A stretch of DNA of 64,000 nt from Takakia lepidozioides (taxonomy: Eukaryota > Streptophyta > Takakiopsida > Takakiales > Takakiaceae): assembly GCA_030704615.1 (NCBI GenBank), contig CM060731.1, positions 6,510,001 to 6,574,000 on the forward strand, in the 5' to 3' direction. Under the pieces are notes generated by a model, which was not told the origin of the DNA, did not search any database, and saw nothing but the letters and a program-made list of their open reading frames with translations. Position numbers and translations under genes: made by a program. Positions within the stretch are counted from its first letter, which is position 1. Each line of letters starts with the position of its first letter. Below are positions 32,936 through 43,898 of this stretch, in pieces.

Positions 32936-33661
32936 TGTCGCGGCCCTTTGCCTTGAGGGCAGGGGGTCGGGACACGAGAGGGGCTGCCCTTGTGGTGGGG
33001 GCAGTGGCAACAATAGATGCAGGGGCTGAAGCACCCTCGAGTGCCCAAAGGCACTCGAGGAGGCGGAGGCGCTCACTAGGTGGAGCCCCGCACACCGGGT
33101 TGCAGTGGGGGTGGTTCCACGAGGGGTGGTGGTAGCTTAGCGGGACTTAGTGGGGGTGGCATAGGACTCACCATGGGGCGGAGACCTTGTGGTGGGTGTC
33201 GTGGGGAGTCTTGGGACTCATCACGGTCCAATGGGGCCGTGGTGGGTGGGCCAAGACTCACCGCGACTCATCACCGGGAATCGAGGGTCTTCGTGGTGGT
33301 TCGCCATAAAAGGATGGTGTTGTTTGTGGAACCCCCGCGGACAGTCACAGAAGTATAAATAGGGAGTAGTAACCCCGAGAACGGTGCAAGCCCGTTGGTG
33401 ACCAAAAACTAGTGAGTAAGCGAGCGAGCCGGAAAGCGACCAAGGAGTGGGGAGCTATTCCGGACTGCCATCTACCAAAGGGAATTTCCACTAGGCCCAA
33501 ATTGGTGGAGGGTCTGTTGGGGGAAGAAAGGGGGACCGTTATGTCCTGGCGAGCAGCCGAAGCTCCGAGTTGGCCCGGCAGCCAAGTTGGGAGTTAGGCG
33601 CGCGCATCAAAGCGAGTAACTATGACTTGAAGGGGAGCTTACCGAAGTGAGGTGCGCGACA
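32936..33661. repeat. solo LTR inserted in the copy A transposase exon
   Basis: 726 bp with terminal TGTCGCG...CGCGACA and a 5-bp duplication TGCAT on both sides (32,931-32,935 and 33,662-33,666). A TATA box, TATAAATAG, lies near 33,354. Removing the LTR and one duplication rejoins the transposase frame (LGDAWTRDNFLLEQDV), which confirms the boundaries. Family not identified; G/C-rich with GGGACTCA-type repeats. Confidence 0.9.
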
Positions 33662-34399
33662 TGCATGGACACGAGACAATTTTTTGCTGGAGCAGGATGT
33701 GCGCAACCTGGCCGAGAAACGGACGTGGAAAATGTTCAAAAAACATGCCAACGATGCGAAGAGTGTCCGTATGTGGAAAGACCAAAACCCGAAATCGGTC
33801 CTTTTCTCTCAAGAGGAGAAATTGGCGCCAACATTCAAGCACTACGATGGCGACTTAACATTCACAATCGGCATACAGACTAAGTGGCAGAAGAAGTGAA
33901 TGCTTTAATTAGGCCATGCCCGTATCGTTGCATGCGATGCAACCTTCGGGACAAATCACCACAAGGTACTCTTCATCCCTTTCACAATTTATCCACTTGC
34001 AGAAGTAGTGGATGTACGCACACTAGCAGCATCTGACATTCTGCATTTGAACAGTTCTCATTGTACACGTTGATGGTCTTCGACAAGTGGCTTAATGGTA
34101 TACCAGTTGCGTACATCATGTGCGCGTGAGCGAACAACAGACCTGGTGCCGTGGATGGCAGCCTTGCGGGACTCTCTCCTCGTAGAAATGCCGGACTGGC
34201 GACCCAATGCCTTCATTGTGGACGATGCCGACGCCGAAATAAACACCATTACGTAAGTTTCACGTACCCTCCTGTACACTCACGTGCAAGTCCGTCGCAT
34301 GCGTCCATTGTCTGTCTCTTCGGCAAGTCCCCTGCCATACAATGCAGTCCTGGCTGCAAGTCCAGCCCATTCATTTCTGCAAGTCTGCTGGCAAACCAG

Positions 34400-35040
34400 T
34401 CCGCTGATAATGTCCTCTAGCGAAGTCCGCTGGAAGACTCACTTGCGCAAGTATGCTGCAAGGTCAGTCTGCTCGGGTGTGCTGCCAGCAAAGTCTAGGT
34501 AAGTCTACTGCCGGTCTCCTAAGGGCAAGTCCGCTAGCAGGCCAGTCCGCCGGAGGGGACTATTTGCAAGCAGTCCACCGCAAGACTCACGTGCGCCAGT
34601 CTGCTGCGACCTCAGTCTGGTCCAGCAAGTCCGCTGGCAAGCAGGTTTGCCGGAGGGGACTGTTCGCAAGCAATCCACTGCAAGACTCACGTGCGCCAGT
34701 CTGCTGTGACCTCAGTCTGGTCTAGCAAGTCCGCTGGCAGGCAGATCCACCGGAGGGGACTGTTCGCAAGCAGACCGCTACAAGACTCACGTGCGCCAGT
34801 CTCCTGCGACCTTAGTCTGGTCGAGCAAGTCCGCTCGCAGGCGAGTCCGCCGGAGGGGACTGTTCACAAGCAGTCCGCTGCAAGACTCACGTGCGCCAGT
34901 CTGATGCGACCTCACTCTGGTCCGCTGGCAGGCGAGTCCGCCGGAGGGGACTGTTCGGAAGTCTGCTGGCAACCCAGTCCGCGCGGGATGCCCTCTGGCC
35001 AAGTCCGTTCCAAGACTTACTTACGTAAGTCCGCTGCGAG
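34400..35040. repeat. about 99-bp tandem repeat in transposase intron, copy A
   Basis: Units begin with GCAAGTCCGCTGGCAGG near 34,528, 34,624, 34,725 and 34,823. Each contains GGAGGGGACTGTTCGCAAGC and CACGTGCGCCAGTCTGCTG. The AGTC(C/T)GCTG core occurs two or three times per unit. The same units occur in copy B (52,255-52,640). The array lies wholly inside the second intron of the transposase gene. Confidence 0.85.
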
Positions 35041-36477
35041 GTCAGCGTGGTCAGGTTTGCTGGCGGTGTTGTGAGGGCAACACTCATGGCAGGTCAGAGT
35101 GGGCGAGTCTGCTGCTTGAATCCATTTGGAACAGATGGGCAGACCAGTCAACCATACAGTCTACTGGGTTGGTGCCCAAGTCCACCGGCAAAGTCCTCTT
35201 TAAAGTCTCTCATGTGGGCATGTGTACTTTGCAGGGCTGTTTTTCGAGGAGTGCTCATTTTCCTGTGCCTTTGGCATGTCCGGCGGGCTTGGGTGAAGCA
35301 ATCATGCGCGAAAACCAAAGATCCTATCACTGCCACAAACTTGCTGAAAGATATGGGAGACCTCATGTACTGTAGAGGTGGACCAAGCAATCCCAAAGAA
35401 GGTCTTGCATGGGTAGCAACAACGCTCCGACGCATGAGAAAGAAATATCCGAATGGGCATGAATTTCTGGACTACATCGATAGGGAATGGCGTCCTAAAA
35501 TAGCAATGTGGTGTACAGCAGCTCGCCGTGTTCCGCATGCCAGTCAAGACACCAATGCTAGCATTGAGGCATACCATGGAAACTTGAAGGCAAGACTGAG
35601 GATGGGGAAAGGCAAAATGACTGAGCGTAGAGTGGATTGGCTCATATGGGAACTCACAGGCCATGTGCTAACACACTACTGGTATGCAATTCACCTGAAG
35701 ATGCACGGATTCATAAGGAATGACAAACATGAGAAGTACATGTCCAGTTCTGTGCTTGCGGCACGCGATATCCTAGCTTGCAATGTCACTCTTCCGTTCC
35801 ATCCTGGGCAACCAGCCTATGTTCTAAGCACCAATCACCCAAACACAATTTACATTGTTTATAACCCCGGATGCAAATGGGCTTCTTGCACTTGCCCATG
35901 GGCAATGAAGGGCAATTTGTGCAAGCATCAAGTCCGAGTCCTGAAGTTGCTTCATCCACACTTGCAGGATGGACTCATAGTGCGCGCTTGTGGCACGACG
36001 TTGGGAACCATTCATGGAGGATTGCATAATGTGTTTAGGGTTCATGCAAGTGGCGGCGACGAAGAGGGTTTGGGAAATGCAATAGAGGGCCCTTCCACAG
36101 ATGACTTCCCCTATGATGCGGAGCCTGTCCTCGTACCATCCTCCATGGATGAAGAATTTGCAGACATACTTCGCATTGTTGGGGACGACAAATACCTAGA
36201 GAAACATGTGTTGTTTTCTCTTCGTATCTGTAGGGGGCAGCTTGTTGATATTCTTGCCAAGAGTGCTGCAGGAATGTTGCACCCTGCGGCAGTAAAGAGC
36301 TTCCGTCCTGTAAATGACAACAACAATATGTCGCTGAAAAGGAAACGAGATTTCGTTGAGGCATGGAAAACGCGACCCAGGGTCTTACGCAAAACAGAGA
36401 AAAGGGTTGGTGCCCCAACACCTGCAGCAACATATACTCCACAATCCGGAGGGTCGCAGACCGTATACCAGTTATAA

Positions 36478-37107
36478 AGTAGAGTAGGAAATGTAGGAAA
36501 TGGTACAATATCATTCTCCCGATGAAATAAAATTTCGGCGATACGATTGCATGTGCACCAGACTTCCAACTTGTCTGCCAACCAACCTGATAAACCAATC
36601 GTCTGGCGTCTGAACCAGTATGCTCAACCAGTCTTCTACCGTCTAAACCAGTCTACTCAACCAGTCTTCTGGTGTCTGAACCAGTCTGCTGTACCAGGCT
36701 GGGACTCAGTCTTCGAATAGTCTGCTGTGCCAGCCTTCTCCTGAGCAGACCAGTCTCCTGGTTCTGAACGTGCCTGCACCTGGCTGACCAGTGAGCCTCA
36801 TGCCATCTGCCCATCAGACTGGCCATTCTCAGTACGGTGGACTCTCACTTACTCTGCTGACCAGACTTGGCAGACTACTGGCCAATGCCGTCCGCCTGTA
36901 CTCTACCACTCCGGTGACTCTCGACAGTCTGCTTACCAGTGCAGACTCATGGTTCCCAATCGCATCTGCCGGACTGGTCCCAACTCCTCAGTCTGTCGGA
37001 CTCTCGTCAGTTTGGCGACAATGCCCTCTGTCTGCTCACAAGCCTAGGCATACCCTCTTCCCGTACTGTGGCAGTCTGCTGACTCTCGGCTGTTTGCTGA
37101 CCAGTGG
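36478..37107. repeat. AACCAGTCT-rich region downstream of copy A transposase
   Basis: Non-coding. CCAGTCTTCT, CCAGTCTGCT and close variants recur every 10-40 bp, the same core as in the intron array. Copy B has the matching sequence at 54,080-54,700. It lies between the convergent transposase and Ulp1 genes. Confidence 0.7.
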
Positions 37108-38255
37108 TGTAAGTAAATAAGAAAGGTCCTATGCCCATGCCAGTACTACCCATTAGTACTCCATCTATCCCAGACTGCAGCGGAAGAGAAAGCCTGGTCT
37201 AAATGGATTATTTGACTTCTTGTTTTGAAGTAACATGCTAACTGTCTTTCTTAACTATCATCCCAGGTAGGTGGTTGCATTCCTTTGATCCTTCCCCTTA
37301 CTTCTTCTGCCTTTGTGTTTGCATCCTTCATTGTTTGCATATGGCACTGCAGTGCTGCTTACTTCATACTTCAGGTGCGATCATGCTTTGCTTCAATGCT
37401 AACAACTCGATCTTACATGGTTATGCAGGCAATCTGGTGGACGATTTGCCCTCTACTTCCCGTGATCAACCTCTATTTCTAATCTTCCCGACATGTTAGC
37501 GGAATCGCTCAAGCTTCATTCTACGTGAATACAACTCGCATGCTAGATCCTATGCTCAATGATCCTTATCAGCCATTCTGATGCTAGCTAAACATGACCA
37601 TCGCCTCAATGTTAGTTGTTACATTCCTACTTCAAATCTAAAATGATTCACATGCCCCCACACTTCATCACAGTGAAGTCAGTCTTTACTTCAGAGCCGA
37701 AAACTAGAACAAAAGGAGAGAGATCACCATCCAGTCTCCACTACTCTTATACTTGGGCTGATCCCTAACTCCACCTTATCCCGCCGTCTCCTTCACGTGA
37801 TTATTTAATAGCAAGTCAACAATATTTAAGATCCTACAGCTTTTGGACATCAAGTATGGCGGCCACCGGGTCTTATCCCCCTCTGTGCCACAGGCCCATC
37901 AACTTCTAAAAACATATGATTCCCACGTGTTTTGTTTCTCAACCACTCTCTTAGCTGCATGCCACTTGCTAATATTTAAATATGACCACCCTGTTCCTAA
38001 ATTACTGCTGCATCTCCTTTATTTCCGCGATTTCATCCCATCAATGATAACTTGATCTCACATTTCATCCCTCTGCCAACCCGTCATTCATCTGGTACTC
38101 AATCCATGTTTGAATGAAAAATTGGCGATTTCATCCGCTTCTCCTTAATGAAAAATTGCGACTTCATTGCATCCTTGAGCCCCACAAACCCTACGTGCTT
38201 TGTCTGTTTCTTGCATGCCTTCCGTGTTTTGCTCATCACCTCCCTTCGACCTACA
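37108..38255. mobile_element. 1,148-bp insertion in copy A, candidate solo LTR
   Basis: Absent from copy B, where the flanks are contiguous (near 54,702). It starts TGTAAGTAAATAAG and ends CTACA, with GTGG directly outside on both sides and CAGTGG readable at both junctions. TG...CA ends with a short duplication fit a solo LTR. The GTAAGT at its start resembles a donor site, but no GT-AG choice recreates the copy B junction. T/C-rich, no coding domain. Confidence 0.6.
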
Positions 38256-38924
38256 GTGGACTCCCTTGGTATGTTAAACAAAATGATTGTGTGTGCAGGG
38301 GTAAGTCCGCTTAACAACATGCAGTGAATTGGTCACAAGTCTACAACGACTACTCCACACTGCACTCATATGCGACCAATAGGATGTGTATGCAAAGTCA
38401 TATTTTATTTCGTTGCAAATGCTCAAAAGCATGCTTACATGACAAATGCGTCCTATGGTGCACCTCTAATCTCGGGCCCAGATGGATATCTATGAGGATA
38501 CTGCTTTCTTAGCAGCGGTCAAACCAGTCAAGATGTACTTAAGACACTGCATCCGTTGGCCAAGTGCAAACTTGAACGTAAACCAGTGTTTCGTGAAAGG
38601 TACTCCTCTCTCTGCCCTTTTAGAAGAGGTTCGACTATGCCCAGTTTGTAGCCATTCATAATATCCTTGGATGAAGGACATGACGTAAAACCCGCATTCC
38701 CAGCTGAACGGCTGTTGGGGCACTTCAGGCTTGTTGAACTGAAATGCCCTAACCTCTTCCCAACCCGGTGAATCAACACTGTAGCCTAAACACTCCGCAT
38801 GCAGCTTCCGTATCCATGACAAAACATATGGGCAACCATGCAAAGACTCGATGGAGTTCATGTGAGTGTAGCAGCCTTTCCGCACGTCGATGACAACAAC
38901 ACTCCAGTGCGCCCTGCAAGACAA

Positions 38925-41800
38925 TTCTCATGAGTCTCACGACAGCAGTCCTCTCAGCAGACCACTCCAACTGCCTCTCCAGCAGACTCTACAAACTCGC
39001 AAGTAGGTTGGGTCCTGGTCCTAGTACACTCAGCTGACTCAGCAGACTCAGAAGACTCATCACTCAGCAGACTCGGCATAATGAGCAGACTCAGCATAAT
39101 GGGCAGACTCAGCAGACTCGGCAGATTGAGCAGACTCAGGGCAGAGTGGGCAGACCGAGCAGACTATCCTCATTCAAAAGACTGGGCAGATTTGCCAGGC
39201 TGAGCAGACTGAATGGACTCAACCAGCAAGAGGCAGGTGTGAACGTAGTGATGTCATTCAAAAGACTGGCCCGACAGAACAGACTGGGTATGCGAGATCT
39301 TACTCCTCCACAATCGGAACGATTATATGATGGCAGTCTTTTATGTCTTTGCTGAGCCGAGGGACGCTCTAGCAAGAATGCAGATACTCCACTAGCCTTT
39401 CCCGTGGCCCGTCCCAATGTGTCATCATATGAGACCACGTTGAGGCTGGCAGAAGAGCAACATTACTTGAGTACTTCTCCTCAACCGTCTTCTCATAGCA
39501 ACGACACCACAGCTCCAACATTCTATCTGTGCACTCCGACTCCACCGTCTCAAGTGGCTTCAAGTCCGGAGGCCCTCGACTTCATAAAAGTGAACCATGC
39601 AATTGCCGGCCGCGACATTCCGTCGTAGGGCCGCGGCAAAACGTGAACCCAACCTGCACACAGACCATCGCCTTGTCTGAAAACCTATGTATGCAACGGT
39701 CTGAGCGGACTGACTCCATTCAACAGACTGCCCATACCGAGCGGACTGAGCGGACTCGCCAGACTCACCAGACCGAGCGGACTGAGCAGACTCACACTTC
39801 TGAGCAGACTGGAGTGACCAGACTCAGCAGACTGGGAGGACTACTCACTGGTGCATTTGTCGCTGAAGAACCACTTCCTTGTCCGTATCCAATGCCATTT
39901 TGCGGTCCTTGTTCATGAAGATAGCGGACTTGCCTTTCTTCGCGGGTTTCTGGGCAACAGGACCCTCCCGAACTTCCTGAGTCTGCTCCACGACAGTCCG
40001 CTTCTTTGCTCTACTTGTGCCCAGGGATTCGGCGACTACTGTGGCCGGGTTCGATTCAGCAAACTGATGAAGTGATGCGGTCTTGCTTCACAACACGACT
40101 GTGTCTGCAGGCTTGTTCACACTTGCAGGACCTGTATTGGCAGCCTCACGGGTTGCATGCATTGAACTAATCCGTGCATCTGATGGCATTGTAAGTAAGC
40201 CACATTTTTTGGTTGTGGAGCCAACGTGAGCAGCATGGGCGGGTTGTGGAATTGCCTGGGAGGGAAACGGTGTCCTGAAGTCCTGTAGGTACAACCGATC
40301 CTATGAATACACATAAATTGAACATAAATCTGAAATCACGGAGGTGGAAGATGACAGGGCACAACCTGTACGGCGTCATTGGAAGGAAGCGACTGGGCAG
40401 ACTGCTCCCCTGCTTGAACGCCCAAGTCCGGACCTGTTGTAGCCAGGGGCATTATGACAGACTCTGTGTGCGTGGCATGTTGGCCCTCAGTCTGTCCAAT
40501 GTTATCGTCAGTCTGCTGCTCAGTATCCTCAGTCTGGTTAGCCTGGTGCTCAGTCTGGTCGCCGCTCTGGTCAGTCTGCTGTCGAGTCTGGTGGACACTC
40601 TCGTGTGCGGGGGGAACGGCATGTTGGCCCTTAGTCTGTCCATGTTCGGCATCAGTCTGCTGCTCAGTGTCCTCAATCTGGCCAGTCTGGTGATCAGTCT
40701 GCTCGCCGCTCTGGTCAGTCTGCTGTCGAGTCTGGTGGTCACTCTCGTGGGCGGGGGGAACGGCATGTTGGCCCTCCCTCAGAGGACCATGTTCAGCGTC
40801 AGTCTGCTACTCACTGTCCTCAGTCTGGTCAGTCTGGTGCTCAGTCTGCTGTTCAGCCCGGTGGTCACTCTCGTGGTCGGTCTGCTCTTGCAGGGAGGAG
40901 ATCAATCTATCAACTTGCAAGTCAACTGTGTCTTCAGGGTCTGATGCAGAAAAAGCTTGACTACCGCCAACATCTAAATTATCCGCGGCAACTGCATCGT
41001 CTAGTTCTTCAGTAAGGTCCATGATACGGGGTTGAGTTCCCATATTGCCGTCGGTCACGTAAGAATCATCTAGAGCTTTTGCAAGCGAACGAACCAAAAC
41101 CGGGCTGAGCTGAATGGAAATAGATGGCAGGCCATGGGCCACTGGAGAAGAATGGTTTACCGGTGCCCGGCTTATATCCTCGAACGATGCGCCAATATGT
41201 GAAGATGGCCCGGCGGGAAAATAAGACTCCGTCAATGCACTGATAGAACTCCGCAGAAATTCAGAGACAGGGTCCTGTTGAGGCCAGTGCAGCCGACTCT
41301 GTTCAACGAGCCAGGATCCGGACTGGTGGACAGGAAGTGTAGTTGGGTCCTCCGAGTCAGTGTGGTCGTGAATCTGCTAGACAGTCTGCAGGGCACTGTC
41401 ATTGTGGTGACTGTTTTCAGTCTGTTGGATGGTCTGGTCATTGGTATGCTGCACAGTCTGCTGGTGCACAGCCAGGTCATCCGTCTGCAGCCCGGTCTGG
41501 TCAATAGTATACTGGACGATCTGCTTGACAGCAACGTCATTGGTATGTTGCACGGTCTGGTGCAGAGGCAGTCCTTCAGTCTGCTCGCCGGTCTGCTCAT
41601 GAGTCTCCTCGTCCTCGGTTTGGCCTGTAGTGCGCCCACTCTTTTGAATAGTGGCTAGGATAGTGTTGACAGTCTGTCCATGCTCTTTTTGTTGCAGTGG
41701 GTCAGTCTACTGAGTAATGGCGTCGTTAGCAGTCTGCTGAACGGTGTCATGGAGTCCCTGTAACGCCAGCACAACATCTCGTGCACCTCTGGCAAGGGAA
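38925..41800. repeat. AGCAGACTC / CAGTCTGCT motif-rich DNA in the Ulp1 gene
   Basis: Dense short repeats: AGCAGACTC, GAGCAGACT and their complements CAGTCTGCT and CAGTCTGGT, notably at 39,040-39,240, 39,700-39,840, 40,440-40,900 and 41,280-41,760. They share the core of the transposase intron array. They lie in introns and also inside a low-complexity coding stretch. Confidence 0.8.
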
Positions 41801-42230
41801 TCAAAAGCACACTGCACGTGCTCATCTAAATCGGACATTCCTGAAACAGATGAGTTGGACAAAGTGAGTCTGACAGGATGGTGGAAGAAAAGACCATGAA
41901 CTTCACAATGGTCCAGAAGAAGTCGGCATTATCTTCTAGGAGGTTGTCAATGAGACTAATATCTTTGATTTGGCGTTCCAAGCATGCTTCATCGAGATGG
42001 CGAATCGCTATCATGCGGTTTTTAAATGGGGAGCCGCACCAAAGGACTTTGAACACATCCGGTCTGTTCAACACAATATCGAACACTGCTCGCTCCATTA
42101 CCGCAACAAACCATTGCAACGCCTCATCCACAATACTCTTCTTACCCGCATCCGAATCTGAATGAAACAAATACTTCCCCAAACTTTGCAGGTCCTTTAC
42201 CAATTTACTGTATGAACGGAATTGCCGAAC

Positions 42231-42631
42231 GAGGTTTACTATTTCATGAGCCCATGAGCCCATGAGCCTATGAGCCTATGAGCTCATGAGCAGGCTGCAT
42301 TTTCGGAGTCTGCAAACCCGGATCCTAATTCCGCTTGCGTCCCTTCCTCTGGGGTAATTTTGGTGCCGTTATTGGCCAGAATTATGTTTTTCTATGATCT
42401 GGCCTGGCGGTCCATGAGCTTGGGCTCCAAGTCATGAGCGGATACTGGTACTTATGAGCAGAGTGCTTCCAGCATGAGCGCGGAAATTTTCAAAAACCTT
42501 CTCTTCTTATACTACTTTCGATTATTTTATCGTTTTGGGCCTGAAAAAAACCTGCCGAAATTCGTAGTGTGTTACTTGGCGGCTCATGGGTGAGCCATGC
42601 CCGCTCATAAGCTCATGGAATAGCAACCCCC
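42231..42631. mobile_element. 401-bp MITE of the Element 3 family
   Basis: Inverted ends GAGGTTTACTATTTCATGAG (left) and, read inward, GGGGGTTGCTATTCCATGAG (right), each followed by CATGAGC heptamers. Target duplication TTGCCGAAC (42,222-42,230) versus TTGCCAAAC (42,632-42,640), eight of nine identical. Inside is GGTGCCGTTATTGG, half of the Element 3 dyad motif, so it is a non-autonomous derivative of that family. Removing it rejoins the Ulp1 gene frame (HHRWMQFG to FRSYSKLV on the minus strand). Confidence 0.85.
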
Positions 42632-42797
42632 TTGCCAAACTGCATCCATCGATGGTGAAGGAAAGAATTAGCAATGCGATCAAAGTACTCTTCAGTAATT
42701 CCAAGCAAGTGCTTTCCCCGCACCCCAAAGGTAGGATGTGCCATGGGCATATGTCTGAGTTCCTGAGGCCGTGGGTCATCCATGAGGATTAATTGGA

Positions 42798-43137
42798 CAA
42801 GTAACAGTGCCGAAATTGGGCTCCGCCAACCAAATACCCGGCTGAAGCCTCCAGAGTGCAGCCAATAACGGCGCCGAAATTGGGGTCCGGAAACCAAATA
42901 CTCGGCTGAAGCCACCGGAGTGCAGCCAATAACGGCGCCAAAATTGGGGTCCGGAACCAAATACCCGGCTGAAGGCTCAGAGTGCAACCAATAACGGCGC
43001 CGAAATTGGGCTCTGGAAACAAAATTCCCGGCTGAAGCTTCCGTAGTCCATCCAATAACGGCGCCAAAATTGGGCTCCGGAGAGCAAATACCCGGCTTAC
43101 GGTGAGGGAGTTTTGCCAATAACGGCGTCGAAATTGA
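42798..43137. repeat. dyad motif array of Element 3, 64-bp period
   Basis: Six units start near 42798, 42862, 42926, 42988, 43052 and 43116, a period of 62-64 bp. Each has a 22-bp imperfect dyad: CCAAT, two bases, CGGCGCCG, two bases, ATTGG. The spacer contains CCAAATACCCGGCTGAAGC. Further single copies lie near 44,313 and 44,453. The period is close to six helical turns. Confidence 0.85.
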
Positions 43138-43346
43138 GGATAGGGCCGACAAGTGCCAGATGCAAACTGTCCTGAAATTGGTGCGGATTTGTCTAATAAA
43201 AGCACACATGTCGGAGGAAATTCAAGTTCTGCCGCATACGGCATTGGCAGTCCCTCTTCCGCCGGCCTCGTTCTCATTTTGCTCTTCACTCTTCTCTTCT
43301 GTGCCCAGCTCCTCCCTGCTATGTGTTCTTGCTGTGTCGTGAGGCC

Positions 43347-43898
43347 ATGTTGTGCCCGAATCACATCTATCGACGCCAGACGGGACTCATTGTCCCGAAA
43401 GCAGACGACATCATTGTCTTCCTAGATGTTTATAGGGACGATCCTCGACTTGTCCAGCTGAGAGCAATGGAGTTTCTTCCAGGATTGCACGATTCTCCTG
43501 GACCCCGGCTGGGGAGCAGGTGGTTCCTGCGCATCATGGACCTGGACTTTCTGCTTGAGTGGGAGCCGAACAGATCACACACAGCGTTGCTGTATCGCTG
43601 GAACTGTTGCGAATGGACGTATGATGAGTGCATAGGTGAAAACTTCACGCGTGGACGGACTGGCTCGGAAAGTGGGGACATTCTCTTCAGTTATGAGGAT
43701 GAGGAGGAGGGGAACACAGGGCCCACTGTGAAAATGTCCTTCTACAAAGGGGGCGCTATCGATAAACACGACATCCTCATTAGTTTCAACCGGGCGACAG
43801 AAACCATTGACGTTTTGTTCAAATATCGGCACCCGGTCACTCAGGAGGTCCTTGAGAGGCCAGTTCAAGTTCCTTCTTCTTGGGCGAGGGGACCATAG
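43347..43898 (+). CDS. unknown RWNCCxWT protein, Element 3
   Basis: 183 residues from the ATG at 43,347 (frame open from 43,323). It is homologous to the two Element 2 copies: ADDIIVFLDVY, RAMEFLPG, FLRIMDLDF, TALLYRWNCCEWT, IGENF, GDILFSYEDE, GGAIDKHDILI and ending VQVPSS. The N-terminal Cys motif (MPC in Element 2) is weakly retained as MLCP. The frame is intact although the neighbouring genes are deleted. In Element 2 the homologues lie near the methyltransferase 3' end; here the gene lies beyond the transposase 3' end. Confidence 0.65.
   Translation: MLCPNHIYRRQTGLIVPKADDIIVFLDVYRDDPRLVQLRAMEFLPGLHDSPGPRLGSRWFLRIMDLDFLLEWEPNRSHTALLYRWNCCEWTYDECIGENFTRGRTGSESGDILFSYEDEEEGNTGPTVKMSFYKGGAIDKHDILISFNRATETIDVLFKYRHPVTQEVLERPVQVPSSWARGP

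Larger units (their letters stand above)
32482..36477 (+). pseudogene. MULE transposase of copy A, SWIM type (interrupted by a solo LTR)
   Basis: Exon 1 starts near 32,497 with a zinc-binding region (GCQCCFKVQQCYLAPDI...H). It is interrupted at 32,936-33,661 by a solo LTR and resumes LLEQDVRNLAEKRTW. The core has VACDATFG (Asp, 33,936), an 89-bp intron (33,966-34,054), FIVDDADAEI (Asp, near 34,230), a 982-bp intron (34,253-35,234) filled with tandem repeats, and a last exon (35,235-36,477) with CLWHVRRAW, SIEAYHG (Glu, near 35,565) and the SWIM finger CTCPWAMKGNLCKH (35,890-35,930). Besides the LTR there are stops at 32,860, 33,897 and 33,909 and a frameshift near 34,125. A 5'-truncated sister copy is at 52,245-54,070. 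Confidence 0.8.
38490..42790 (-). pseudogene. Ulp1/C48 protease-like gene of MULE copy A
   Basis: Last exon 38,490-38,919: AHWSVVVID (catalytic His), MNSIESLHG (the usual Asp position reads Asn) and QQPFSWECGFYVMSF (Gln and catalytic Cys), the order of SUMO-protease family C48. It is preceded by an acceptor TTGTCTTGCAG. Upstream exons include YSSNVALLPASTWSHMM (39,369-39,563), a Gln/Thr/Asp-rich segment made of translated CAGACTGAG repeats (40,807-41,235) and a helical segment (41,826-42,221) continuing into 42,641-42,790. The last two are split by a MITE. MULEs carrying Ulp1-like genes are known in plants, and VANDAL anti-silencing proteins belong to that group. Gene structure between exons is only partly resolved, and the start is lost at the Element 3 junction. 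Confidence 0.6.

Noticed and set aside
32936-33661. TATA box at 33,354 as a host gene promoter
   Set aside because: It lies within a solo LTR with clear ends and target duplication, so it is the LTR's own promoter element.
37108-38255. The copy A specific segment as a retained spliceosomal intron (starts near GTAAGT, ends near CTACAG)
   Set aside because: No GT-AG boundary pair recreates the copy B junction, whereas a short flanking duplication does.
42231-42790. The CATGAGC repeats at 42,231 as the left end of Element 3
   Set aside because: They pair with inverted ends at 42,631 and a 9-bp duplication, so they bound a separate 401-bp MITE; Ulp1 coding sequence continues on its far side.
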